From contig BSQZ01000034.1 in assembly GCA_033239005.1 (NCBI GenBank), forward strand, positions 1,799,001 to 1,863,000: a stretch of DNA of 64,000 nucleotides, in the 5' to 3' direction. Origin of the DNA: Lamellibrachia satsuma (lineage: Eukaryota > Annelida > Polychaeta > Sabellida > Siboglinidae). A program made the position numbers and the translations under genes. This document shows positions 25,766-38,009 of this stretch, in pieces; the stretch's first letter is position 1; every line of letters starts with the position of its first letter. The notes under the pieces are model-generated. The model was not told where the DNA came from and did no database searches. It saw only the letters and a program-made list of their open reading frames with translations.

Positions 25766-27464
25766 ACAGGCGCACATAACGACACCGAGCTAATATCGAA
25801 GCGCCGTTTTCAGCGCGAAAAACCGGTGTTCTAAGCAACGCTGGTCCACCGGGTCCCAAACATCACAATTTAGCTTATAGAGCAAAGCACAAACATGACT
25901 GAGGTACTCATACAGTGTTGAATTGTATGTACGAATGTGTGATTACGCTTAGTATCGTCATGCATTTCCGAGCTCGTGTCAATACTGAAGAGTCAAAACA
26001 ATGGCAGACCATTTAGATTCGCACCACGTGGTGATCGGATATGTGTCATGTACACTAATGTCTAATGCAGGAAATTCACTTTCATTGATTTGAATCTTCA
26101 AAAGCGGTACCATATTTCTCGTCACATTGCATGGATTAAATCCGAGTATGCGGTTACCCACGCAGTAAGGCCCTGGCACATTTGTTCTTCCGTCAAAGGG
26201 CGTGCATGTATGGTGGGAAAATTGTGTAGTCTTCCTGCTGAAAAGATACACACGTGTTCCCCGAAGCCACACCAACCCTGTGGGTGTACATATGGCCTGG
26301 GTTCTCCGTGGTCTGTCCCGTCAGTCCGCCTGTACTGACATACCCGAGGAAGATCCTCTGCCTCTGGCAGTCAACATCCGTCCTTTCTCACTGGGTAACT
26401 GAGTGGCGTATTCTGCAAAACCGGAGAAAAACGTTTAGAGAGAACTGCAGCACTAAAGTTGCCCTAAAATACAGTTTTCACGACGTCTTCAGCGACGGTC
26501 GTTGAATCTCAGCTGTCTTCATACAGTATATCCTGTATTGTTCAAGTATAGAGAATTTGTCTGCGGTAAATCAGTGCGCGCGTTGCCTCCGCCGCTCCTT
26601 GATCATGTGACGAGATTATTACGTCACTGGAGCAGCAGTGATTCTATTAACGGTGTGGCATAAAGCATTGACGTAAAATATACTCATCGCAGCTTCTAGT
26701 GGAAATGAATGGTGACTGCGCAATATTGCACTTATTGAAAATCAGTTGAACTTGTAAAAAGAGAGAAAATAGATAAAGTCATACAATATACGTCGTAATT
26801 TGACACTATGTAATGTACGCGTTATTGATTAATGGTTTCGAGTGTCGAAGGCAGTTAATTACACGCTCAGTGAACTTTTCCTGTGCGATAGCGTGGTGTC
26901 AGAAGCCATTAATTATGAGGTCACGCTTCAAAGGATTTCACGACAAAAACTCATGTGAACAATGGACGCGTGTACCTAGCTGTGTGAACCGTTTGTTTGC
27001 GTCACGGTGTTGTTTCACGTTTTATAGCGTGACAGCAACAAGTTAATCATACATATACCGGGCAACTTGTTCTCGGCAAAACAACTTGAACACGAGCGTG
27101 CGTTGTGATGTGTTCAACATAAAAACTATTGAGATGTTTTCATTTTGAATTGCAAAGACAGCACGGGAAGAATATGCTTATTGATCTCAGAGATTCCGTA
27201 AAGCCTTTAGTCGGAAATGCACATGAATTGCACACATATAATTAAACGACGTGCACGCAAACCACAATAACCACATTATTGTATTTGACGCCATCGTCTT
27301 TGTGCACGTCCATTGTTCCCAATGTCCTTCTATGTGTCCTCTTAAATCTTCGTCGATGTCGTCACAATCATAATCGTTGTCACTGTCGTTGTCAGCGCAC
27401 TCACCGTTGCTATTTCGATGACGTCAGAAAAAGTTAGATAAACAGAACAGTTATACAATATATA

Positions 27465-27545
27465 CTTGTAATAATAATAATTAACTTCTATGGCGCCTAT
27501 ATCCTCAGGAACCTGAGCTCAGAGGCGCAACAAAACAGAATCATT
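27465..27545 (+). repeat. ATAGCGCC-type short repeat
   Basis: AATAATAATAATTAACTTCT, then ATGGCGCC ... CAGAGGCGC. It resembles the dispersed motif AATAATAAT ... ATAGCGCC. Related pieces occur at 1280-1345, and TTATTGTAAAGCG occurs at about 13740 and 36418. Confidence 0.45.
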
Positions 27546-27769
27546 AAACATAATCGTGAACAGGGACGCACAAACGTAAAATAATTGCTTTATTTAATAT
27601 TAATTAACTGTAATAACAGTTGATACAGTCGCTTTATTGTGTGTGCGCGCGCGCGTGCTCGCGCGTGCGCGTGTGTTTTAAAAAATGTAATTTAATGGAA
27701 TGTCCAACTATTCGTTCGGCTATCTCCGTGTTCACGCGGTTAGTGACGTTAATTCCGCTATGTTTGCAG

Positions 27770-27841
27770 AGATCTACAAGGCAACAACCTGACGATCCTG
27801 AGGCGTGGAGACTTCGCGGAAATGAGAGAGCTTCGCATTCT
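27770..27841 (+). CDS. slit: slit exon: D1 LRR 1
   Basis: A 72-nt exon coding 24 codons, read after two bases from the previous exon. It begins DLQGNNLTILRRGDF and ends MRELRIL, the first LRR of Slit D1; fly Slit has LQGNNLT at the same place. The acceptor is preceded by TTTGCAG and the donor is GTAAGC. Both ends are phase 2, so the next exon joins in frame (CT|A, Leu). The preceding exon, which should encode the signal peptide and LRRNT1, was not recognised in the 27.7 kb upstream, so this is the first exon visible here. D1 is the N-terminal of four LRR domains. Confidence 0.95.
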
Positions 27842-28269
27842 GTAAGCATCATTTCATTTTTTGGTCACCTAAACACATGCCTGTGCACAACTAGAGAGCC
27901 AAGCCGCTATGCGATACACCAATTAGATAATAGAAAGACAGTTCAGTTATTTCTGGACTCGTGAAACAACCTCGTGTTGATATTCGGTGTATGTAAAACA
28001 TTACGTAGCTCATTGATATTAAAATAAATAATTTCTTCATCTCACTCGCAAGATCACCAGGACAACACCTGTCACAATAACTTCTACACCTTGTCCAGGC
28101 CACGATGTCCGTCACACTGAAGACAGACTAAGAAGGATGAAACATTGTTTCATTTGTCGGTTTCAAATTAATGTAGTTGGATATGTGTTGCATTACTATT
28201 TCAGCTGTGTTAGCTTTTACCTGTGTTGTCTGGCTCGATGAGTCCACTGTAACGGCATCTTGCTTGCAG

Positions 28270-28341
28270 ACAACTGTTGGACAACCAGATCCATACAATT
28301 GAAAAAGGATGCTTCGACGACATGGTAGTCATGGAAAGACT
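28270..28341 (+). CDS. slit: slit exon: D1 LRR 2
   Basis: A 72-nt exon coding QLLDNQIHTIEKGCF then DDMVVMERL, the second D1 LRR. DNQIHTIE is identical to the fly Slit string. The acceptor is CTTGCAG and the donor GTGAGT. An intron of 428 bp separates it from LRR 1. The last 20 nt of the exon with the donor and following intron sequence are repeated 78 bp downstream (about 28400-28460), giving a second identical donor. Use of that donor would read TGA as the first full codon past the normal exon end, so the first donor must be the productive one. Confidence 0.96.
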
Positions 28342-28477
28342 GTGAGTATAATGTTGTTTCACCGGGTTAACATAGACTTTTATAAATGTAACATTTAAGA
28401 TGGTAGTCATGGAAAGACTGTGAGTATAATGTTGTTTCACCGGGTTAACATAGACGTTTATACAATTAACATGGTTG
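28322..28477 (+). repeat. 78-bp tandem duplication covering a slit splice donor
   Basis: The segment starting at 28322 (last 20 nt of the LRR 2 exon, the GTGAGT donor and about 40 nt of intron) recurs from 28400, an offset of 78 bp. The two copies are nearly identical through GGGTTAACATAGAC. The result is two identical donor contexts 78 bp apart. Confidence 0.9.
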
Positions 28478-28485
28478 CTATCTAA

Positions 28486-28650
28486 AGGCCCGTTCACACG
28501 AGCGATTAGTTGTCCGACTGATCGGGCGAAGGGTGTCGCCCAACCAATTGGTCGCATCGTTTCTTGAAAAGAACAAAAAATGTGCGTCCAGTTGGTTGGG
28601 CGACACTGCTTCAATCAATCGGACAATTAATCGCTCGTGTGAACGGGCCT
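28486..28650. mobile_element. Palindromic MITE flanked by TAA
   Basis: Perfect 23-bp terminal inverted repeats (AGGCCCGTTCACACGAGCGA plus TTA), with the rest also largely self-complementary. TAA flanks both ends (28483-28485 and 28651-28653), a 3-bp TWA duplication as in PIF/Harbinger elements. Related copy at 37807. Confidence 0.75.
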
Positions 28651-28867
28651 TAAAGCTACAAGCTCCAGTTAACATATGGACATTGAAGCATTGCTCGAAA
28701 TGACATTGTTGACCTAAGTGTGGCCCAATTATACAAATATAACCACGTGTGTATATACATTTGTACACATGCTTTATGTACACGATGTTACGTGTTACAC
28801 CTATATGTAGATGTTGCTGTTGGTACACCATTGTTCGTACCTGCTATTGTACGTATTATTTAAATTT

Positions 28868-29025
28868 GACAATAAATTGTCATTGTGAACCCCTTTCGAC
28901 ATTGTCATTGTGAACCTTTTTCGACATTGTCATTTTGAACCCTTTTCGAAATTGTCATTGCGAACCCCTTTCGACTTTGTCATTGTGAACCCTTTTCGAA
29001 ATTGTCATTGCGAACTCCTTTCGAC
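28868..29025 (+). repeat. 25-bp decayed array
   Basis: About six units of CATTGTCATTGTGAACCCCT plus TTCGA. Confidence 0.88.
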
Positions 29026-29159
29026 ACTGGTGCGTTTTTGACATTGAATGGGGTTTGTGCGATATAGGAGACTTCCTCAACGAATCACCTGACTCCTGTG
29101 CTCAGTGACGAATAAAAAAATTATAATGCTTTCACGTTTACCTCTCGTCTCCGTGACAG

Positions 29160-29231
29160 GCGGCTGAACAGGAACCAGTTGTCGAGTCTCCCGGACCTAC
29201 TCTTCCAGAACATGCCCCAACTGTACCGACT
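29160..29231 (+). CDS. slit: slit exon: D1 LRR 3
   Basis: A 72-nt exon coding RLNRNQLSSLPDLLFQNM then PQLYRL, the third D1 LRR. Human SLIT2 has LNRNHLQLFPELLF at this place. The acceptor is GTGACAG and the donor GTGAGT, both phase 2. It is followed by the largest visible intron, 12.9 kb, which holds the main satellite block of the window. The CpG count within the exon is ordinary, unlike exons after 48 kb. Confidence 0.96.
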
Positions 29232-29613
29232 GTGAGTAGCAACCTTTGCACTGAGTCACATCATCGTCACCAAGTCATCGTCGTTTCGTCGTATAAGTCT
29301 CGTTATGACGCCACCTTTATCATGTCATTTTGATGTAGTCAACTGTTTTGCTACGTAGTCATGATCGTCGTCTCGCTATATCGCCGTCTTGTGAAATCAT
29401 CATTTTATCATGCATATTTTAGTCGTCTCTTCATCATATCCTTAGTTTTTCTGACATTGTTAACTCGATACTGCCACACAAGCAATACTCTATCTTGTGC
29501 CACAGCTCCAGATATGCAACGAATTATCACCTATAGCTGGCTGCCCCGAGAACATGAATAGGCTACTGTATATGAAAACAATAACTGCGATTTCGTCACG
29601 AACTGCAATTTTC

Positions 29614-29905
<292 letters not shown>

Positions 29906-29949
29906 TTTAAAGTTGTCAACAAATGGATGGATACGCCGAGGAGCCTATA

Positions 29950-30580
29950 ATGGTCGGCAAAGAGGGTAGGCAAGGAGGGTAGTCAAGGAGGGTAACCAAG
30001 GGGGGTAGTTAAAGATGGTTGGCAAGAACGGTAGGCAGGGATGGTAGGCAAGGAGGGTAGGCAAAGAGGGTAGGCAAGGAGGGTAGGCAAGGAGGGTAGC
30101 CAAGGGGGGTAGGTAAAGATGGTAGGCAAGGAGGGTAGGCAAAGAGGGTAGGCAAGGAGGGTAGGCAAGGAGGGTAGCCAAGGGGGTTGGCAAGAATGGT
30201 AGGCAGCGATGGTAGGCAAGGAGGGTAGGCAAAGAGGGTAGGCAAGGAGGGTAGGCAAAGAGGATAGGCAAGGAGGGTAGGCAAAGAGGGTAGGCAAGGA
30301 GGGTAGGCAAAGATGGTAGGCAAAGATGGTAGTCAAGGTGGGTAGGTAAATATTGTTAGCAAGAATGGTAGGCAGGGGTGGTAGGCAAGGATGGTAGGCA
30401 AAGAGGGTAGGCAAGGAGGGTAGGCAAAGAGGGTAGGCAAGGAGGGTAGGCAAGGAAGGTAGGCAAGGATGGTAGCCAAGGATAGTAGGCAAGGAGGGTA
30501 GCCAAGGATGGTAGGCCAGGAGGGTAGGCAAGGAGGGTAGCCAAGGGTGGAAGGCAACGAGGGTAGGTAAGAATGTCAGG
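29950..30580 (+). repeat. 13-bp minisatellite
   Basis: About 48 units of GGTAGGCAAGGAG and variants (GGTAGGCAAAGAG, GGTAGCCAAGGGG). One strand is strongly purine-rich. Confidence 0.95.
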
Positions 30581-31189
30581 CTAGGTTAAAAGATTTCAGG
30601 TGAGAAATATTATTATATTTCCAGATGACCTTACAGTAACATAGAATATGTAATCGATGTTCAGAGGAATTGATGGACAATCAGATATAGTCAACACCCT
30701 TCCTCGCACGGGTAGTTCTAAGACAAATGCTGCCACGTTTGTATAAGATGAAGAACAGTCGGTCTGCAACAAAGGCGTTCTCACGACTTGTGTTTTTTAG
30801 TGGCTGCGTTTCGATGTAAACACTGCAAAACAGTGCGTAGACATGAAATGTAGTAGCCCCACCCGACTCCACCCTCACAAGAGGTAACTAACCTCAGGGT
30901 TCACCGAGAAGTTATGTCAATTCATGAATCGGCAGACACGGACGGCGTTCCTTTGATGTCTTACGGAAATCCCAGGCGGGCTGCAGCTGCCTTGAAACAG
31001 AGCGATACAACTGACGAAGAGCTTCAGTTTGCTTTTTTAATAGTATCATTTGGCTTGTATGAAATATATTACATTCAAGTAGCCTCATAATTCATCCGAA
31101 GGCGCAGTTTCTGGTTTGCTCGCCTTAATAAACCGTACTCCAGGTAGGAATTCAAGTTACACTAGAGCTCCTGTCAGTGTGGTAGGAAA

Positions 31190-34100
31190 TCAACTTCTTC
31201 CATTCTGTACGGTTCTTGTAACGTTCTGTTCTTACAGCTTCTTCCATTCTGTACGGTTCTTGTACCGTTCTGTTCTTACAACTTCTTCCATTATGTACGG
31301 TTCTTGTACCGTTATGTTCTTACAACTTCTTCCACTCAGTACGGTTTTTGTACCGTTCTGTTCTTACAGCTTCTTCCATTCTGTACGGTTCTTGTAACGT
31401 CCTATTCTTACAACTTCTTCCATTCTGTACGGTCCTTGTAATGTTCTGTTCTTACAGCTTCTTCCATTCTGTACGGTTCTTAAAACTTCTTCCATTCTGT
31501 ACGGTTCTTGTACCGTTCTGTTCTTACAACTTCTGCCATTCTGTACGGTTCTTGTACCGTTCTGTTCTTACAGCTTCTTCCATTCTGTACGGTTTTTGTA
31601 CCGTTCTTTTCTTACAGTTTCTTCCATTCTGTACGGTTCTTGTAACGTTCCGTTCTTACAGCTTCTTCCATTCTGTACGGTTCTTGTACCGTTCTGTTCT
31701 TACAGCTTCTTCCATTCTGTACTGTTCTTGTAACGTTCTGTTCTTACAACTTCTTCCATTCTGTACTGTTCTTATAATGTTCCGTTCTTACAACTTCTTC
31801 CATTCTGTACGGTTCTTGTACCGTTCTGTTCTTACAGCTTCTTCCATTCTGTACGGTTCTTGTAACGTTCCGTTCTTACAACTTCTTCCATTCTGTACGG
31901 TTCTTGTACCGTTCCGTTCTTACAGCTTCTTCCATTCTGTACGGTTCTTGTAACGTTCCGTTCTTACAGCTTCTTCCATTCTGTACTGTTCTTGTAACGT
32001 TCCGTTCTTACAACTTCCATTCTGTACTGTTCTTGTAACGCTCCGTTCTTACAGCTTCTTCCATTCTGTACTGTTCTTGTAACGTTCCGTTCTTACAACT
32101 TCTTCCATTCTGTACTGTTCTTGTAACGTTCCGTTCTTACAACTTCTTCCATTCTGTACGGTTCTTGTACCGTTCCGTTCTTACAGCTTCTTCCATTCTG
32201 TACGGTTCTTGTACCGTTCCGTTCTTACAACTTCTTCCATTCTGTACGGTTCTTGTACCGTTCCGTTCTTACAACTTCTTCCATTCTGTACGGTTCTTGT
32301 ACCGTTCCGTTCTTACATCTTCTTCCATTCTGTACTGTTCTTGTAACGTTCCGTTCTTACATCTTCTTCCATTCTGTACTGTTCTTGTAACGTTCTGTTC
32401 TTACAACTTCTTCCATTCTGTACGGTTCTTGTACCGTTCCGTTCTTACAACTTCTTCCATTCTGTACGGTTCTTGTACCGTTCCGTTCTTACAACTTCTT
32501 CCATTCTGTACGGTTCTTGTAACGTTCCGTTCTTACAACTTCTTCCATTCTGTACTGTTCTTGTAACGTTCCGTTCTTACAACTTCTTCCATTCTGTACG
32601 GTTCTTGTACCGTTCCGTTCTTACAGCTTCTTCCATTCTGTACGGTTCTTGTACCGTTCCGTTCTTACAACTTCTTCCATTCTGTACGGTTCTTGTACCG
32701 TTCCGTTCTTACAACTTCTTCCATTCTGTACGGTTCTTGTACCGTTCCGTTCTTACATCTTCTTCCATTCTGTACTGTTCTTGTAACGTTCCGTTCTTAC
32801 ATCTTCTTCCATTCTGTACTGTTCTTGTAACGTTCTGTTCTTACAACTTCTTCCATTCTGTACGGTTCTTGTACCGTTCCGTTCTTACAACTTCTTCCAT
32901 TCTGTACGGTTCTTGTACCGTTCCGTTCTTACATCTTCTTCCATTCTGTACTGTTCTTGTAACGTTCCGTTCTTACATCTTCTTCCATTCTGTACTGTTC
33001 TTGTAACGTTCTGTTCTTACAACTTCTTCCATTCTGTACGGTTCTTGTACCGTTCCGTTCTTACAACTTCTTCCATTCTGTACGGTTCTTGTACCGTTCC
33101 GTTCTTACAACTTCTTCCATTCTGTACGGTTCTTGTAACGTTCCGTTCTTACAACTTCTTCCATTCTGTACTGTTCTTGTAACGTTCCGTTCTTACAACT
33201 TCTTCCATTCTGTACGGTTCTTGTACCGTTCCGTTCTTACAGCTTCTTCCATTCTGTACGGTTCTTGTACCGTTCCGTTCTTACAACTTCTTCCATTCTG
33301 TACGGTTCTTGTACCGTTCCGTTCTTACAACTTCTTCCATTCTGTACGGTTCTTGTACCGTTCCGTTCTTACATCTTCTTCCATTCTGTACTGTTCTTGT
33401 AACGTTCCGTTCTTACATCTTCTTCCATTCTGTACTGTTCTTGTAACGTTCTGTTCTTACAACTTCTTCCATTCTGTACGGTTCTTGTACCGTTCCGTTC
33501 TTACAACTTCTTCCATTCTGTACGGTTCTTGTACCGTTCCGTTCTTACAACTTCTTCCATTCTGTACGGTTCTTGTACCGTTCCGTTCTTACAACTTCTT
33601 CCATTCTGTACGGTTCTTGTACCGTTCCGTTCTTACAGCTTCTTCCATTCTGTACGGTTCTTGTACCGTTCCGTTCTTACAACTTCTTCCATTCTGTACG
33701 GTTCTTGTACCGTTCCGTTCTTACAACTTCTTCCATTCTGTACGGTTCTTGTACCGTTCCGTTCTTACATCTTCTTCCATTCTGTACTGTTCTTGTAACG
33801 TTCCGTTCTTACATCTTCTTCCATTCTGTACTGTTCTTGTAACGTTCTGTTCTTACAACTTCTTCCATTCTGTACGGTTCTTGTACCGTTCCGTTCTTAC
33901 AACTTCTTCCATTCTGTACGGTTCTTGTACCGTTCCGTTCTTACAACTTCTTCCATTCTGTACGGTTCTTGTACCGTTCCGTTCTTACAACTTCTTCCAT
34001 TCTGTACGGTTCTTGTACCGTTCCGTTCTTACAACTTCTTCCATTCTGTACTGTTCTTGTACCGTTCCGTTCTTACAACTTCTTCCACTCTGTACGGTTC

Positions 34101-34480
34101 TTGTACCGTTCCGTTCTTACAACTTCTTCCATTCTGTACGGTTCTTGTACCGTTCCGTTCTTACAACTTCTTCCATTCTGTACTGTTCTTGTAACGTTCC
34201 GTTCTTACATCTTCTTCCATTCTGTACTGTTCTTGTAACGTTCTGTTCTTACAGCTTCTTCCATTCTGTACTGTTCTTGTAACGTTCTGTTCTTACAACT
34301 TCTTCCATTCTGTACGGTTCTTGTACCGTTCTGTTTTTACAGCTTCTTCCATTCTGTACTGTTCTTGTAACGTTCTGTTCTTACAACTTCTTCCATTCTG
34401 TACGGTTCTTGTACCGTTCTGTTCTTACAGCTTCTTCCATTCTGTACGGTCCTTGTACCGTTCTGTTCTTATTACTTCTT
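31190..34480 (+). repeat. 44-bp satellite array, 3.3 kb, higher-order structure
   Basis: About 75 units of CTTCCATTCTGTACGGTTCT, then TGTACCGTTCCGTTCTTACAACTT. Each majority unit has ACGGT ... ACCGT arms. Subtypes (ACTG/AACG, ACAACTT/ACAGCTT/ACATCTT) recur as blocks: 32165-32600 and 32605-33040 begin with the same subtype order, 440 bp (10 units) apart. Confidence 0.97.
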
Positions 34481-35129
34481 TGAAGCTGGTGTTCGTTTTG
34501 CACCAGGTGGCTGCTGATACTGTTGAGCTAACGTAACTTGGGCCTTCCTCTCGGTCCAGTCATCTTCATGCTCGGTGCCTTTATAACATAATCATTTTCA
34601 TGGGAAAACATTTTGGTTTGGAGTGTTTGTTTTCGGCTATTATGGTACTGCATATGGATATGGATAATTATTCAGCAAACTCCTACTACGATTTAGAGCT
34701 GGAGGTTTATTTAAGAGTGACCTCCTCTAGAGTTAGTGGCAGTGCAGAGGGTTTCATTGCGACGTTTGATTCATACACATTTACACCGATTAAGTCATGG
34801 AAGAGGACAAAATAATAATTAAATAAACAAGAAACACAATTTTAGAGTAGGCGTTGGACCCATATTTGTTCGAAATGTAGCAATAAATGATCGCTTTTAT
34901 TGAGTTGGATCGACATTTTCGTTAACTCCGTCTAGTGGTGTTATTGGTAAATCTAATAAGTAGTCGAATCAACAAATGTATGCGCGGTACTGTATCCAGT
35001 TACCATGAGCACGCACGGCTCTTCCTCCGTCACTATTTGTGTTTCCGATAACGCGCGCTTAGTATTCCGAAAGGATAAAACGATGAATCATAGTTTCGGG
35101 ATTAGCTACATTGACGATACAGGTAGCCG

Positions 35130-35560
35130 GGTACGATCTGGACTCGTTTGAAAGTAAGACGCTGGCTTTTCCGGCGTTCGCTTCCGAGGGATATCGAGCC
35201 AGCGTTCGTGAGCCGACCGATAATGGCGCCCGCTTTCAGCGCGGCGCGTTTCCCGCCAACGCCATTGTGGCGGGAACCAGGGCGGCGGCGCGCGTGCTTT
35301 GTAAGCACCGAATGTCGTCTGCTTGAACGTGGAAACGCCGGCGCTGGCGGCGTCTTCGACAGATCCGAATATTTGCCTCAAGTGGCGGACCGGCGAGAAT
35401 AGCCGGTCTGATATGTTGGTGCAGGTGTTCGATTCGATTGTGTCCTTTCAGAGGCCGTTCAATGGTCGCCGGAATTCGTCGCCTCGGCGAGTAAACAGCG
35501 CCGATTGCGCCCGTGTGACGTCGAAAAATACAGCAATTGTCGCAGCTGTCATCTGTGGTT
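35130..35560. promoter_or_regulatory. GC- and CpG-rich block with inverted E2F-like sites
   Basis: Dense CpG, with TTCCCGCCA (35250-35258) and TGGCGGGAA (35268-35276) as perfect inverted arms, each an E2F-type consensus. It lies inside the large slit intron. No exon or convincing promoter is seen, so a regulatory role is only inferred. Confidence 0.3.
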
Positions 35561-37806
35561 CTATTGACATGCGGTTACGCTTTGCTTTTCATGTCGTCGT
35601 CAAGCTACATTCGTAGACCAGAGAACGTCTTCCACCAGCGTTCAGTTGGGGTTAATGAATTGCAAGACAATCCATAGATCTGGTTGCACTAATCCCAGCA
35701 TAGGCAGCAGTGGTAACTTCGTGAACCGCGTTGTGTAAGTCAGTCTCAGTTCACGTCAAGCGTGAAGAAACACATACATATTTTACTTTAAGCAATGTCA
35801 AACTTACAGCTGAACCGAGAAAGCTTGGTGATGATCGACGATGTCCGACAACAAGCAACGAATACCGACAATAACCGAATAATGCCGAGGACGACCGACC
35901 GATACCAATTATTACAAAAGCCGAATAAAATGAGAAACGCCTTTAACAAAATGCTATTTTTAAAATAGGTTCTCAGACTCTTCTATCGACGTCTGATCTA
36001 CATATTCCACGGACAGAGCAAAACAAACGGAAACCACCGCCGAATTCTTTGTGCACGTCATAAATCCTCCCATTTAGCGGCCGTTCGACGAAACTTCATT
36101 AAATCGCCCGGCCTTCGTAAACCGATTCGGTGGCGTTATAAAACGATAGCGGCGGCGCCGATGGCCGCTTTACGATTCGTTCCTTGTCGCGTCTGCCCGA
36201 AAACTGTCGCCATTCTACCGGCTCAATCATTTACGGTCAGGTGATCTCGGAGGACGCTCAGAGGCACGTCTTCACGACGTGACTAGGCGCCCGCTCTACC
36301 TGCAAGACGAATGAAACTGTCATCGCGTCGAGCGCCAAATTAACACCCTCGGTCGAGCTCCAATGATAGGGCCCTTGTCTCCGCCTAGGAGAGGCACATG
36401 TTTATTTATGTATTATTTTTATTGTAAAGCGAATTAAACTGTAAAGTACAGGACTCTGCGGTATAAAAGAACCGTGTATTAATATCATTATTCGCGATCC
36501 GTCGATTTAAAACCGCGATGTAACACGTTTCTTTATTTAGTATTATTTACGTTTTATGTGCCAATCACGAGAGGTGGGATGGGAATTTATAGGCGGAAGT
36601 GACCCGAAACCTTTCAGAAACATTTCCGTGAGATGTAAAACTAAATAAATCCTTAGAATATGTTATCTACTTTCGGCAAACAATAATGTACGATTTAACC
36701 GTGAAAATTAACAATATTGGGCGTCCGCGTTTGTATCGTAAGCGTCAAAAGGTGTGAGTTCACGGTGAGCGAGAACATTATTGCAACGCGACAGGCGCGC
36801 GTGTAACTACCAAATAAGATTTATTACCGTAAGATTATTACTCGCAAACTGGGTTAGCTGGGCGATTTAACGCGTGGTCGCGCGAGGTGTCGTGTGCTGC
36901 ATTGCAAACCAAAATCAAGCGTAGTAATAGAAAGTAATGTTCACATACATAATGTATAGACAATCTGTAGGAAACTGCACTGATAGCGTGCTTCACTCGC
37001 GTGATTTGGTGGCTAGAAGTCGCCGAAACCAGGTCCCGAGATTGATCAGCGATGTCGCGTGATTCTTCAGTGAAGCATCGGTTGCATCGCTAAGTTTACA
37101 CGAGCGATGTGTCTAGACACCGTGACCTCGACCTTGACTCGAGCCATTCCCGACTTGAGCTTTGATAAAAGGTCACGACGGGTCAAATTGGGACCATCCC
37201 CAATTCCACCGACACAATCGTAGCCACAAATTGGCCTCTCTAATTTGTCTCGCGACGGAGTTTACACGACCGATTCGTGCACCGCGATACTGTCGGCCGA
37301 TCGATTGGAAAATTACCTGCTCGGCCTTTAAACTGATTAAGGGTCGCCGTTATATTTCGCATCTCGTTGATGCCGTGTTGGTGAATCGAGTAACATGTCA
37401 GACGTGAACGCTGCATAAACACCGGCAGGAATCAGTGTGCCCCGGTGACAACACCATTGTCACCCACGGTGTGTTTATAGAACATTATACCGCCACTGTC
37501 AGTCGACGACGAAGCACAGGCGAAACGTTGCAGCTACGCCGGCTTCAAAAGCGGGATTCACATCATCACGCTGTCATACGTATCAATTCACACCTACTTC
37601 GGAGGCGTGATCGTTTGATGGATGGGCTGTCTGCGAGGCAGCAGCAATTGTATTAAATAAATAAACAAATACAACATCTAGGCGTCAACGCCGTTGGCAA
37701 GTTATCGCCTCTCCCTGGCATAACGCGCTCTCAAATGGCGTTGTGAACTTGTGATAATATTATTTGTGACACCAACCGTCGTTCAGATTTATCATTAAGA
37801 AAAAAC

Positions 37807-37928
37807 AGGCCTGTCCACACGAACAATTAGTTGTCCGATTGATAGGGCGATATGGTGTCGTCCAACCAATTGGACGCATCATTTCTTGGACGCAACAAGA
37901 AATGATGCATCCGATTGTGAACGGGCCT
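37807..37928. mobile_element. Second copy of the palindromic MITE
   Basis: AGGCCTGTCCACACGAACAA start and GAACGGGCCT end, sharing the internal TTAGTTGTCCGA and CCAACCAATTGG segments with 28486-28650. Shorter, more diverged, no clear target-site duplication. Confidence 0.7.
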
Positions 37929-38009
37929 CTGTGCCATCAACGAAATATTACTCTCATACAGTATAAAGGTAACTTATACCGCGCGGTGACCGGTCTGTAG
38001 GACGCTCAT

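Larger units (their letters stand above)
28342..29159 (+). other. slit: Slit intron between D1 LRR 2 and LRR 3 (818 bp)
   Basis: Contains the 78-bp duplicated splice-donor segment (28322-28477), a palindromic MITE-like element (28486-28650) and a decayed 25-bp tandem array (28868-29025). Little unique sequence remains. Confidence 0.9.

Noticed and set aside
31348..34282. Long open frames (up to 397 codons) through the 44-bp satellite
   Set aside because: The reading frame stays open only because the unit lacks stops; the translation is a monotonous repeat of the DNA unit with no domain.
31190..34480. Compensatory base changes in the ACGGT/ACCGT arms of the 44-bp units, which would imply selected RNA structure
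   Set aside because: The common ACTGT/AACGT variant creates mismatches rather than restored pairs, so the linked changes mark subfamilies, not structural selection.
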